In this document: piece by piece, positions 32,835 to 41,339 of the stretch
Position numbering within the stretch: position 1 is the first letter of the stretch
How the letters are laid out: each line of letters starts with the position of its first letter
Source of the DNA: an uncultured Atopobium sp.
GTDB lineage: Bacteria > Actinomycetota > Coriobacteriia > Coriobacteriales > Atopobiaceae
Direction: 5' to 3'
DNA: 55,988 nt
Assembly (NCBI GenBank): GCA_937997345.1
Contig: CALKTD010000005.1
Location: 1 to 55,988 of the forward strand
Made by a program: the position numbers and the translations under genes
Notes under the pieces: model-generated
Database searches by the model: none
What the model was told of the DNA's origin: nothing
Seen by the model: only the letters and a program-made list of their open reading frames with translations

Positions 32835-33793
32835 TTTTTAAGAACTCACATAAAAACAAGAAAACGAGAAACTCTACGACTCGTTCTAAAACTAAACACA
32901 CACCTGCTTCTGCAAACGCTTCAAAACGTAAGCAGCAGGCGATGCATACACTTGGGAAAAATTCTCAGAACAATCCTGTTGTTAAATGGGGACTCATTAC
33001 GCTGGCCATTGTATTTGTGTTGGCATTGTTGCAATCGTGCCAGGGACTTTTCTCCCTCTCTTTTGACAACAAACTGATCATCAAAAACGAAGTCCCCTAT
33101 GAGTGGGAAAACCTTATCTACGATGCAACGGGACGCGCGCATTATGTGGTGGACGGAGAAGAGCTCACACGCACGGGCGTTGACGTCTCTTCTCACCAGG
33201 GGTTTATTGACTGGGAGGCCGTTGCTGCCGATAACATTCAGTTTGCCATACTTCGCATTGGATACCGCGGCTCCACTGAGGGTGGTATTCGCGCGGATGA
33301 GCTGTTTGAGACCAACCTAAAGGGTGCACAAAGCGCAGGTCTTGATGTAGGTGTGTACTTCTTCTCGCAGGCTATTAACGTGGAAGAAGCTTGTGAAGAG
33401 GCCGCTTTTGTTCTGCAGCAGTTAAAAGAAGCAGGAGTTACAAAACTTGCTCTTCCTGTTGCGTTTGACCTGGAGCCTTCTCCCGATTACAGCGGTCGCG
33501 CCGACAACCTTTCCCCTGCAGAAACTAACGCAATTGCGCGTGCGTTTTGCACCACCATTCAAGAAGCAGGATATCGCGTCATCGTGTATGGCAACAAAGT
33601 TGATCTAAATCGTTTTGATCTGGTCTCGCTTGACGAGCCTATTTGGCTGGCACAATACGTTGATCAACCAGACGTAAACTTTAACTTTTTGATATGGCAA
33701 TACACTTCAACAGGACAAGTTGACGGCATTACCGGTTCAGTTGATTTGAATTTGGACTTCTCTGCTGTCTCTACAAGCAAAGGCTCAAAGTAG
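32831..33793 (+). CDS. membrane-anchored GH25 lysozyme (muramidase)
   Basis: 320 aa. A long basic cytoplasmic N-terminus (about 1-50) is followed by one membrane helix VKWGLITLAIVFVLALLQSC (about 51-70) and an extracellular GH25 domain. The domain has TGVDVSSHQGFIDWEAV with the first catalytic aspartate, GVYFFSQA, and PVAFDLEPSPDYSG with the DxE catalytic pair. It cleaves the N-acetylmuramic acid linkage in peptidoglycan. The start is a GTG overlapping the DUF1846 stop by four bases. Anchoring by a type II signal helix suggests wall remodelling rather than release into the medium. Confidence 0.9.
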   Translation: MIFKNSHKNKKTRNSTTRSKTKHTPASANASKRKQQAMHTLGKNSQNNPVVKWGLITLAIVFVLALLQSCQGLFSLSFDNKLIIKNEVPYEWENLIYDATGRAHYVVDGEELTRTGVDVSSHQGFIDWEAVAADNIQFAILRIGYRGSTEGGIRADELFETNLKGAQSAGLDVGVYFFSQAINVEEACEEAAFVLQQLKEAGVTKLALPVAFDLEPSPDYSGRADNLSPAETNAIARAFCTTIQEAGYRVIVYGNKVDLNRFDLVSLDEPIWLAQYVDQPDVNFNFLIWQYTSTGQVDGITGSVDLNLDFSAVSTSKGSK

Positions 33794-33873
33794 GTTCCGC
33801 TGATATGCCGGTAGCGGCGCAAGCGCGTCCGCAGTCGTATTCGCAGGTGCTAGTCGCGACGCAACCCGTAAAG

Positions 33874-34347
33874 CTATCCGACCTTCACAGAACCAGTCAG
33901 GGTAACAGTAGGATCAAGCGCCTGAGCATGCGCAAAAGCGCCTCCTGGACTGCATGAGCTTACCAGCGTAAACACTACCCACAAGATGATGGCTGCAAGC
34001 AATACTGCCAGGGCCACACGACCCAGCCTCATGCGAGAAGAACGACGTCTTCTAGCCGCATATACTGCCTGAGCTTCATCTCTGGGATTGAGTGTGCCAT
34101 AGTGATTTCCGTAAGCAGTTCTTGCTCGACCACGTGCACGGGCGGCATCTGCACGGGCATGGTTAACGGGATTTGTTGGGCAATCTTGCGCCGTCCTACG
34201 TTGCGCCTGCACGCGGCTTCCAACAGCTGCGTGACGACCTCGAACCGCACGCGGAGACGTAGAAGACTCCCCATTACGGGAGATAGTAGGTGGAACCTGA
34301 GCTGGACGCTTTTTCTTACCAAAACCAAAGAGGTTATTCTCTGCCAT
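33874..34347 (-). CDS. basic single-pass membrane protein, unknown
   Basis: 157 aa. The first 105 residues are rich in Arg, Ala and Pro (AVRGRHAAVGSRVQAQRR; ADAARARGRARTAYG), likely cytoplasmic and possibly nucleic-acid or envelope binding. One membrane helix, RVALAVLLAAIILWVVFTLV, is followed by a short outer tail. The start at 34347 has AAGGA upstream. It lies divergently from the asparaginase gene. No family recognised; the biased composition lowers certainty that it is expressed. Confidence 0.6.
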   Translation of the reverse strand: MAENNLFGFGKKKRPAQVPPTISRNGESSTSPRAVRGRHAAVGSRVQAQRRTAQDCPTNPVNHARADAARARGRARTAYGNHYGTLNPRDEAQAVYAARRRRSSRMRLGRVALAVLLAAIILWVVFTLVSSCSPGGAFAHAQALDPTVTLTGSVKVG

Positions 34348-34497
34348 CAACAATCCTTGCTAAAAGATTCGTTTACCGAAAAAAGAATACACCGACTTTG
34401 TTTTTCTCGCCTTGAAAAGCATCTATCCCGTTACAATAAAGCGCTATACAGACTGATTTTCTGTAAAGTCTGCACAATTGGAGTTCATGGGGGACGT

Positions 34498-35520
34498 GTG
34501 AAGAAACTTTTACTGATGGCAACAGGAGGAACTATTGCTTCTGTTTCCACTGAATCGGGCTTGGCTCCCTCACTTTCGGGAGAAGAACTTTTAGCCAACG
34601 TCCCTCTTGTTCATGACCTCTGCGAATTTGATTTCAAACAAGTCATGAATATCGACAGTACCAATATGCGTCCTCAAAACTGGCTCCAGATCAGAGACGC
34701 CATTATTGAGTCATACGATGCCTACGACGGCTTTATTATCCTTCACGGCACCGATACCATGGCATATACCGCCGCTGCCCTCTCCTACCTCATTCAAAAT
34801 AGCGAGAAACCCATTGTGCTCACAGGCTCTCAGCAGCCAATGGCAAATCCGTTTACCGACGCCAAACTCAACCTCTACCACTCCGTTCTCTACGCACTCG
34901 ACGACAAAAGCGCCAGAGTTGTGGTGGTCTTTGGCAACGAGGTTATTGCCGGCACCCGCGCTCATAAACAGCGCACACTAAGCTTCAATGCATTTACGAG
35001 CATGAATTATCCACCGCTTGCTCACATCCGTGGCAACAAGATTATTCGTAGTGCTCCAAATGAAGAGCAGGTAGATGGCGGTCTTATAACCTATGAAACG
35101 CTCAATACGCGTGTCATTGTGCTTAAACTGACCCCCGAGCTTAATCCATCTATCTTCTACCTTCTGAAGAATGACTACGACGCCATTGTGCTTGAAACCT
35201 TTGGTATTGGCGGTATCCCCTCATACGACGGCTCTTATGAAGAAGCTATCACCGATTGGATTGCGTCTGGTCGCACCGTAGTTATTACCACACAAGTTCC
35301 TGAAGAGGGTCTTGACCTGGGTGTATATGAGGTCGGTAGAACCTATCAAGATATGCCCGGTGTTCTCTCTGGAGACGATATGACCACCGAGGCGCTGGTT
35401 GCAAAAACTATGTGGATGCTTGGTCAGACCTCAGATCAACGAGAGCAAGAAAAACTGTTCTACCAGGTAATTTGTAACGACAGAATCCCACAGTCTGTGG
35501 ATACAGAAATTTGCGAGTAG
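34498..35520 (+). CDS. ansA: L-asparaginase, type I (AnsA-like)
   Basis: 340 aa. Both active-site motifs are present: LLMATGGTIASVSTESG at the start and ILHGTDTMAYTAAALSYL (about 82-99). VLTGSQQPMANPFTDAKLNL and FGIGGIPSYDGSYEEAI complete the family pattern. It splits asparagine to aspartate and ammonia in the cytoplasm (no signal peptide). The start is a GTG; GGGGGA lies nearby and the product begins MKKLLLMATGG as in relatives, while an ATG at 34487 is out of frame. The next gene starts three bases after the stop codon. Confidence 0.92.
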   Translation: MKKLLLMATGGTIASVSTESGLAPSLSGEELLANVPLVHDLCEFDFKQVMNIDSTNMRPQNWLQIRDAIIESYDAYDGFIILHGTDTMAYTAAALSYLIQNSEKPIVLTGSQQPMANPFTDAKLNLYHSVLYALDDKSARVVVVFGNEVIAGTRAHKQRTLSFNAFTSMNYPPLAHIRGNKIIRSAPNEEQVDGGLITYETLNTRVIVLKLTPELNPSIFYLLKNDYDAIVLETFGIGGIPSYDGSYEEAITDWIASGRTVVITTQVPEEGLDLGVYEVGRTYQDMPGVLSGDDMTTEALVAKTMWMLGQTSDQREQEKLFYQVICNDRIPQSVDTEICE

Positions 35521-35523
35521 CCG

Positions 35524-36429
35524 ATGAGAGACGCCACGTTTAAACCTACCGTGCTCTACCTAATTGCGCTTATCATCTGCGGTTCTAACGGAATCGTTGC
35601 AAGCCTTATCAATCTTCCTAGCTACCAAATTGTCTTCTTCCGCATGCTCTTGGGCACGCTCTTTTTGCTTGTGGTTAAGCTTGTGCAAAAAGAGGCTTTT
35701 ACCATTCAACACTACCCCAAGGACTTCCAGGCGCTCATTGGATCAGGCATTGCCTTGGGTCTTCAGTGGACCTGCCTTTTTGAGGCATATCATCTGGTAG
35801 GTGTTGGTATAGCAACGCTTGAATACTACTGCGGTCCCGTTATTGTAATGGCGCTCTCTCCCCTTTTATTTGGCGAGAAACTCACTGCTAAAAAGATACT
35901 AGGCTTTCTTGTAGTTGTTATTGGAGCTGCTCTTATTATTGGCTATGGAGTTGGACTGAACCTCTCGCCAGCTGGTCTTCTTCTTGGCGCCCTCTCTGCT
36001 GTTCTTTATGCCGTTATGGTTATTTGTAACAGACAGCTCAAAGATGTTTCTGGTATTGAGGGTACCAGCATCCAGCTGGGCATTGGCTGCGCTATTGTTG
36101 CTCTGGTTACTGTTGTATTCCATGGCATTGAGCTGCCTGCAGACCCAGCATCAGTAAATTGGCTGGCCGTTCTGACCATCGGCCTCTTTAACACAGGCCT
36201 TGGATCATTTTTGTATTTCCCACAACTTACCAAGATTCCAGTTCAGCGCGTAGCAGTTTTTGGCTACCTTGAGCCACTATCTGCAGTTATTTTCTCGGCT
36301 CTTATCCTTGGCGAACCTTTTGGTCTTCTCAAAATAATAGGCACCGCCTGCATCATAGGCGGTGCCATCTTTGCTGAGTTTTCAGGTACCTCTTCGAACA
36401 AATCAGAGGCTATCGAAACTCCACTGTAG
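35524..36429 (+). CDS. EamA/DMT family transporter
   Basis: 301 aa with about ten membrane helices arranged as two EamA repeats; the second starts near residue 145 (LSPAGLLLGALSAVLYAVMVICNRQL). The signature GVGIATLEYYCGPVIVMALSPLLFGEKLT and the matching late block FGYLEPLSAVIFSALILGEPF are typical. It is probably a metabolite or amino acid exporter. The three-base gap to asparaginase suggests export of aspartate or a related product, which is inference. Confidence 0.9.
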   Translation: MRDATFKPTVLYLIALIICGSNGIVASLINLPSYQIVFFRMLLGTLFLLVVKLVQKEAFTIQHYPKDFQALIGSGIALGLQWTCLFEAYHLVGVGIATLEYYCGPVIVMALSPLLFGEKLTAKKILGFLVVVIGAALIIGYGVGLNLSPAGLLLGALSAVLYAVMVICNRQLKDVSGIEGTSIQLGIGCAIVALVTVVFHGIELPADPASVNWLAVLTIGLFNTGLGSFLYFPQLTKIPVQRVAVFGYLEPLSAVIFSALILGEPFGLLKIIGTACIIGGAIFAEFSGTSSNKSEAIETPL

Positions 36430-36466
36430 CGTCTAAGCTGCGTGCAAGTCGCGCTTAAGCTGCTGC

Positions 36467-36982
36467 TTACATTGGCATAGTTGGCGCAACGTAAACGCGA
36501 GCGGCATTCTCGCGGTCAAGGTCATACAGGTTCTTTGGATCTCCACCAAAGAGCTCAACTGCCTTGAGAAGATCAGAAGCATTTGCCTCTTCCTCACCCT
36601 GCTCCTTAACGTACCAGTCAAGCAGCTGCATAGTGCGGAAATCGTTTGCCTTCTGAGCAACGGCATAGCACTCGTTAATGCTTGCGGTAATGAACTGTTC
36701 GTGCTCATATGCTGCCTTGATTGGCTCGACTACCTTGGTAAAGGTAAGGTCTGGCTTTGCAATTGCCTCCATGGTTGGAGTCCAATCGTTATCAAGCAGG
36801 TAACGACGAAGAATACGTGCGTGAGCAAGCTCTTCCTGAGACTGGATGACATACCAGTTTGCAAAGCCCTTCAGGCCCTGCTCCTCATAGAAATCTGCAA
36901 AAGTTAAATACAGATAAGCGGAATAGAACTCTTTGTTAATCTGCTGGTTAAGGATGTTACCGACGTTTGTATCAAGTGCCAT
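36467..36982 (-). CDS. ftn: ferritin (iron storage, bacterial FtnA type)
   Basis: 171 aa, the standard length. Ferroxidase ligands are visible in NKEFYSAYLYLTFADFYEEQGLKGFANW (first Glu and following residues), QSQEELAHARIL (ExxH) and YVKEQGEEEA. It stores iron as a mineral core in a 24-subunit shell in the cytoplasm. The start at 36982 is chosen because the family begins MALDTNV at this point and GGAAAGAG is upstream. A terminator-like hairpin and a 25-bp palindrome lie upstream, suggesting iron- or redox-linked control. Confidence 0.93.
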   Translation of the reverse strand: MALDTNVGNILNQQINKEFYSAYLYLTFADFYEEQGLKGFANWYVIQSQEELAHARILRRYLLDNDWTPTMEAIAKPDLTFTKVVEPIKAAYEHEQFITASINECYAVAQKANDFRTMQLLDWYVKEQGEEEANASDLLKAVELFGGDPKNLYDLDRENAARVYVAPTMPM

Positions 36983-37001
36983 GTTCTTCTCTTTCCTCAT
37001 A

Positions 37002-37046
37002 ACTTTTTTCTCAAAAAAATGAGAAACTGTTTGGCTTCTCATTTTT
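37002..37046 (-). promoter_or_regulatory. possible attenuator or terminator upstream of ferritin
   Basis: On the minus strand a stem AAAAATGAGAA / TTCTCATTTTT ending in a T-run is followed at once by TTGAGAAAA, which can pair with the same TTTCTCA arm. The two pairings are mutually exclusive, the layout of an attenuator. The simplest reading is the ettA terminator; leader control of ferritin is the alternative. Confidence 0.55.
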
Positions 37047-37092
37047 GATACCCACTTGTAAGTCTCTTAAACATATTGCACAAAATCTCAAT

Positions 37093-37117
37093 GATAAAAA
37101 TAGTTACTATTTTTATC
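37093..37117. promoter_or_regulatory. 25-bp perfect palindrome, candidate metal-regulator operator
   Basis: GATAAAAATAG - TTA - CTATTTTTATC, exact 11-base arms, about 110 bases before the ferritin start codon. The A/T-rich arms with outer GATA/TATC resemble Fur- or DtxR-type boxes in general form. No regulator gene is adjacent. Confidence 0.55.
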
Positions 37118-37154
37118 TTCTGTTTGGATGCGCTGAGCTTGCACCACCTATACG

Positions 37155-38834
37155 CTAGTCGCGGGTGAGCTTGCGGTGAATGCGATGAGGACGAGCAGCC
37201 TCCTGGCCAAGTCTTTCGATACGATTGGCCTGGTATGCCTCAAAGTTTCCCTCGAACCAGAACCACTTGCCTGGGTTCTCGTCGTCACCCTCCCACGCAA
37301 GGATGTGCGTAGCAATGCGGTCCAAGAACCAACGGTCGTGGCTGGTTACCACCGAGCATCCTGGAAAGCGCTCAAGTGCATCCTCAAGACTTTCTAGCGT
37401 CTCAATATCGAGGTCATTGGTAGGCTCGTCCAGAAGCAGGAGGTTTCCTCCCTGCTTAAGCGTAAGAGCAAGGTTTAGACGGTTCCTCTCGCCACCAGAA
37501 AGGACGCCAGCGCGTTTCTGCTGGTCAGGTCCTTTAAAGCCGAAGCTAGCCACATATGCGCGGCTTGGAATCTCTGTGTCCCCCACCTTGATAAAGTCGT
37601 TTCCGTCAGACACAACCTCCCAGATAGTTTTGTCTGGATCGATTCCCTGCCTGAGCTGGTCAACATAAGAAATTTGAACCGTCTCACCAATCTCAAGCGT
37701 ACCGGAAGTGAGCTCCTCCTGGCCAACAATAGCCTTGAACAGCGTGGATTTACCAACACCGTTGGGACCGATCACGCCAACAATGCCGTTTCTTGGCAAG
37801 CTAAACGAGAGGTCATCAATAAGAACGCGGTCTCCAAAGGCCTTGTGGATGTGAGCGGCCTCCAGGACCTTCTGGCCCAGACGCGGACCCACAGGAATCT
37901 GGATTTCGGTGAAGTCGAACTTCTTGGATGCACGAGCCTCTGCTTCCATCTGCTCATAGCGGTCAAGACGCGCACGGTTCTTTGCCTGGCGAGCCTTAGG
38001 AGACGAACGAACCCACTCCAGCTCAGCACGCATTTTCTTTGCGCGCTTGGCGTCCTGCTGGTTCTGAGCCTCAAGACGAGCGGCTTTATTCTCCAGGTAA
38101 GTTGAGTAGTTGCCCTCGTAAGGATAGAGCTGTCCACGATCAACCTCGCAGATCCACTCGGCGACGTCGTCGAGGAAGTAGCGGTCGTGCGTGACGGCCA
38201 TAACAGCACCGGGGTAATCGTGCAGGAACTTCTCAAGCCAGAGCACCGATTCCGCGTCAAGGTGGTTGGTGGGCTCGTCAAGAAGCAGCAGGTCAGGTGC
38301 CTCGAGAAGCAGACGACACAGGGCTACACGGCGTTTCTCGCCACCAGAGAGATGGGTGACGGGAGAATCTGGATCTGGGCACTGGAGCGCGTCCATTGCC
38401 TGGGAGAGCTGGCTGTCCAGGTCCCAGCCGTTAGCTGCGTCAATCTCGGTCTGGAGCTGGCCCATCTCTGCCATAAGCGCGTCAAAATTGGCGTCAGGAT
38501 TACCCATCTCAACACCAATCTCGTTGAAGCGCGCAATCTTGGCAAGCAGGTCACCGAAGGCAAGCTCGATATTCTCCTTGACCGTTTTGGTCTCATCTAG
38601 CGGCGGCTCCTGTTGGAGCAAGCCAACGGTGTAACCTGGGGTTAGTTTGGCTTCACCGTTAGAGACGTCCTCCATACCGGCAATGACTTTGAGCAGGGTG
38701 GACTTTCCCATGCCGTTTGGACCCACAACGCCGATTTTTGCGCCTGGGTATACGCCGACGGTGACGTCATCTAGGATGACCTTCTCGCCAACTGCTTTGC
38801 GAGCTTTGTACATCTGATAGACAAACTCTGCCAT
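37155..38834 (-). CDS. ettA: ABC-F ATPase, energy-dependent translational throttle protein
   Basis: 559 aa with two ATP-binding cassettes. Walker A motifs are GPNGMGKSTLL (about 37) and GPNGVGKSTLF; signature motifs LSGGEKRRVALCRLL and LSGGERNRLNLALTL; Walker B LLLLDEPTNHLDAES and LLLLDEPTNDLDIET. The linker has the arm and basic helix RAKKMRAELEWVRSSPKARQAKNRARL typical of EttA. It binds the ribosomal E site and gates translation according to energy charge. AAGGAGG precedes the ATG. The protein has no membrane part. Confidence 0.95.
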   Translation of the reverse strand: MAEFVYQMYKARKAVGEKVILDDVTVGVYPGAKIGVVGPNGMGKSTLLKVIAGMEDVSNGEAKLTPGYTVGLLQQEPPLDETKTVKENIELAFGDLLAKIARFNEIGVEMGNPDANFDALMAEMGQLQTEIDAANGWDLDSQLSQAMDALQCPDPDSPVTHLSGGEKRRVALCRLLLEAPDLLLLDEPTNHLDAESVLWLEKFLHDYPGAVMAVTHDRYFLDDVAEWICEVDRGQLYPYEGNYSTYLENKAARLEAQNQQDAKRAKKMRAELEWVRSSPKARQAKNRARLDRYEQMEAEARASKKFDFTEIQIPVGPRLGQKVLEAAHIHKAFGDRVLIDDLSFSLPRNGIVGVIGPNGVGKSTLFKAIVGQEELTSGTLEIGETVQISYVDQLRQGIDPDKTIWEVVSDGNDFIKVGDTEIPSRAYVASFGFKGPDQQKRAGVLSGGERNRLNLALTLKQGGNLLLLDEPTNDLDIETLESLEDALERFPGCSVVTSHDRWFLDRIATHILAWEGDDENPGKWFWFEGNFEAYQANRIERLGQEAARPHRIHRKLTRD

Positions 38835-39527
38835 GTGCTCCTCCTTAAGGGGCTGTCAGATGAAATATTCACATAGTCCATTCTAATGAAATATTGCGAG
38901 GACTCCACAGTAGAGAAGCTGGGAAGAGGATATGTCTGCAAAACACGAGGTCACGTTCCGCTGCACGCATGTGCAATGCGGGGTGTGAGGGCTCGATACG
39001 AGATGCGAGAGCGTGATGCGGTGCGCGAGGACGCGATGCGATGCGCGAGGGTACGTTGCAGGAAGCGAAGGCATGTTGCAGAACGCGAAAACACACCTAT
39101 GTCGGATAATCTGCTCAAAAGACGTATGCATTGCACTCAAACCCTCTATATCTTGCAGATTATTGGACTTAGGTGTGTTTTTTGCCTCGCATTTAGCAGA
39201 TTATCCGACATAAGTGTGTAGTTAGAGGCTTGAAAATAGTGGTAGTTAAACTATTTATATATTGTTATTCATCATTACGCATACTGAACCTTATTTATAC
39301 ATAAGAATGAATTAACCCATTAATTGTGATCATTGCTCGCGTTAGATAGCCGCCTTCAGATGATTTGTCACAAGGGACACCAAATCTCCAAGCTATATAG
39401 CACAATCGCACTGTAAATTGCCATTAAACCGCGACGTTACAAATGAGTAGGAAGAATGGCAACTAAATTATGCTTTAACGTGGGCTTTTGCGGTTTGACG
39501 TAGCCTTTTGTAGTTTGCCGTAGGCTT
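38835..39527. other. intergenic region with GC-rich low-complexity DNA and 24-bp elements
   Basis: About 690 bases without a real gene. From about 38960 to 39090 it is a degenerate run of GATGCGAGAGCG / GCGCGAGGACG-like units giving long but arginine-rich, clearly non-coding open frames. Three copies of the 24-bp element follow (separate entry). From 39221 on it is AT-rich with no feature apart from near-repeats of GTTTTACGTAGCC-type words at 39490-39540 around the acyltransferase stop codon. Confidence 0.6.
39090..39220. repeat. three copies of the 24-bp dispersed element, two as an inverted pair
   Basis: One inverted copy at 39090-39113 and two direct copies at 39156-39179 and 39197-39220. 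The first and last match at 22 of 24 positions and could pair over an 83-base loop. They share the CAGATTATCCGACATA core and TGTGTT end with the two copies at 14474-14539. Confidence 0.75.
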
Positions 39528-41339
39528 TTATGGTTTTACGTGCCCTTGGTTTGCTTTATCTACAGCGTCTTTGACCATCTGCGCATACAGAGTGCCACCA
39601 CGATTAATGGAATCTGAATCTGAGCCAAAGTGTACGTAGTCAGTACCTGCCCAAATATCAGGATTATCCTGCGCAACCTGTGCCCAGTCCGCAATAGTAA
39701 TGAAGTCGTACTGCTGAGCAAGCTCAAGCTCGTGAGCACGGATGGCATTTGCACCAGCATTTGGATCAGTGTTTCTTCCATCATACGGAGTGACAAAAAT
39801 CAGACGATGTCCGCGCGGCAGCATGTCCACAATCTTATCAACCGCATCGGAGCCGCCAACAGGGTTGGTGCCCAAAGCTACAACAACATTCTGGTAGAGA
39901 GTGTTGTTATCGATTGCCGACTGCAGCAAATCTACGCCCATCGCCACGTTTCTACTAACAGAAGCGTCAATTTGAGCATCGGGCAATGCATCCTGCAGGT
40001 AAGAACGAGCACGAAGCGAAACGGAATCGCCAATATAGGTGACGCCCTCGACGACGTTGTAATTACTTGCCTGTGAGGTATCCGCGTGCTTACGAGTCAT
40101 AGTCATAGTACTCTGCTCCTGCAATGAGGCGTTAAGTAGCAAATCATTCTGGAAATCGCTCAGTTGTGGAGCGGTAAACGCAATAAAGGCAACAGCTGCC
40201 GCAAATGGAATAAGCGCAAACCCAGTGATTCGCAAAATCTTATGACTGTCAAGCTTAATATGCGAGAAGAGCTCTGGAGACTTTCCCGCCAACGCTGGCT
40301 CAAGCACATAGAACGAGCAGCTTGCAAACACAAACGAAAGCACCAAGGTTAAAAGTGCAGCCAGGACAGGATTGACCTTCTCGGCAAAAATAATGTACAA
40401 AGGCCAGTGGAACAAATACACACCGTAGCTGGTATCTGCCACAAAGGAAACAATGCCAGGCTCTTTAATACCGTCAGTTTTTTGATGCAGCATGCGTGCA
40501 AAGAAAATCATTGCTGCAGATGCAAGTGAGGCAAAAAGAAAACCAAAAGTATACGTAAAGAGATTGTCAAAGTGCATAAAGACACTCAAGCAAACAAGAA
40601 CACCAAGGCTTAACACAAGACCCGCGAGCGTCAACGGAGTAGAAAGTTTCTGCTCAAACTGCTCAAAAAGCGTGCCCGTCTGAGCAATTCCTGCAACGCA
40701 CGATAAAAGTGCGCCGATAAAGAAAGGGAACACATGTGTTTGCGTAGAAAAATACTGAATAGAAAGATTCGTAGAACTTGGAGCGCTTGTAGCCATTGCC
40801 AAATAAGTAACAACTAAAAGCACCAGAGAAGCTCCAGCAATCTTTACCTTATAGCTTCTAATTGTTTTGCTTAAGCAAGCAAGTAGCCAGGCACATAAGC
40901 CCCACAGCACATAAAAGTGCATCTCAACTGCAAGACTCCAAGTATGAAGATACACATGCGGGGCAAATTGGTTCTCGTAACTGTTGCCCAAAACAATCTC
41001 AAAGTAGTTAGTTACAAAGCCAAGAGCTGCGGCAATCTGATACTTAATACCGGAAATAAACTCGGCTCGTACAAGCAAAAGAAATGGCGTACAGACAAGC
41101 ACCATAAATACAAGCGGTGGCACAATTCTGTAAAAACGTCTGCGTAAAAATCCTATGAAATCAATGGATCTAAAGCGGGCAAACTCATCAATCAGAAGAG
41201 CTGTGATGAGATATCCCGAGAACGTAAAGAATACGTCAACGCCAATGAAGCCACCTGGAAGTGCTACCTTAAAAAAGTGATATATGAGGACTAAAACAAG
41301 TCCTGTTATACGTACAAGCGAAAACCATTTAATTCGCAC
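39528..41339 (-). CDS. membrane acyltransferase with SGNH domain (OatA-like)
   Basis: 603 aa. The N-terminal part (about 1-360) is an acyltransferase-3 domain with ten or more helices; LVLIYHFF and GGFIGVDVFFTFSGYLIT are its markers, and RRRFYRIVPPL follows. The C-terminal extracellular part is an SGNH hydrolase domain: TYIGDSVSLRARSYL (serine), VVALGTNPVGG and TDYVHFG (Asp-His). This is the layout of peptidoglycan O-acetyltransferase OatA. The start is set at a GTG with AAGGGA upstream; it overlaps the MORN gene by 11 bases, so the two are coupled. The acceptor (peptidoglycan or another envelope glycan) is not decidable here. Confidence 0.9.
   Translation of the reverse strand: MRIKWFSLVRITGLVLVLIYHFFKVALPGGFIGVDVFFTFSGYLITALLIDEFARFRSIDFIGFLRRRFYRIVPPLVFMVLVCTPFLLLVRAEFISGIKYQIAAALGFVTNYFEIVLGNSYENQFAPHVYLHTWSLAVEMHFYVLWGLCAWLLACLSKTIRSYKVKIAGASLVLLVVTYLAMATSAPSSTNLSIQYFSTQTHVFPFFIGALLSCVAGIAQTGTLFEQFEQKLSTPLTLAGLVLSLGVLVCLSVFMHFDNLFTYTFGFLFASLASAAMIFFARMLHQKTDGIKEPGIVSFVADTSYGVYLFHWPLYIIFAEKVNPVLAALLTLVLSFVFASCSFYVLEPALAGKSPELFSHIKLDSHKILRITGFALIPFAAAVAFIAFTAPQLSDFQNDLLLNASLQEQSTMTMTRKHADTSQASNYNVVEGVTYIGDSVSLRARSYLQDALPDAQIDASVSRNVAMGVDLLQSAIDNNTLYQNVVVALGTNPVGGSDAVDKIVDMLPRGHRLIFVTPYDGRNTDPNAGANAIRAHELELAQQYDFITIADWAQVAQDNPDIWAGTDYVHFGSDSDSINRGGTLYAQMVKDAVDKANQGHVKP

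Noticed and set aside
38886..39221. Plus-strand frame of 111 aa after ettA
   Set aside because: Built from Arg-rich translation of GC-rich repeats and crosses the 24-bp elements; no ribosome site.
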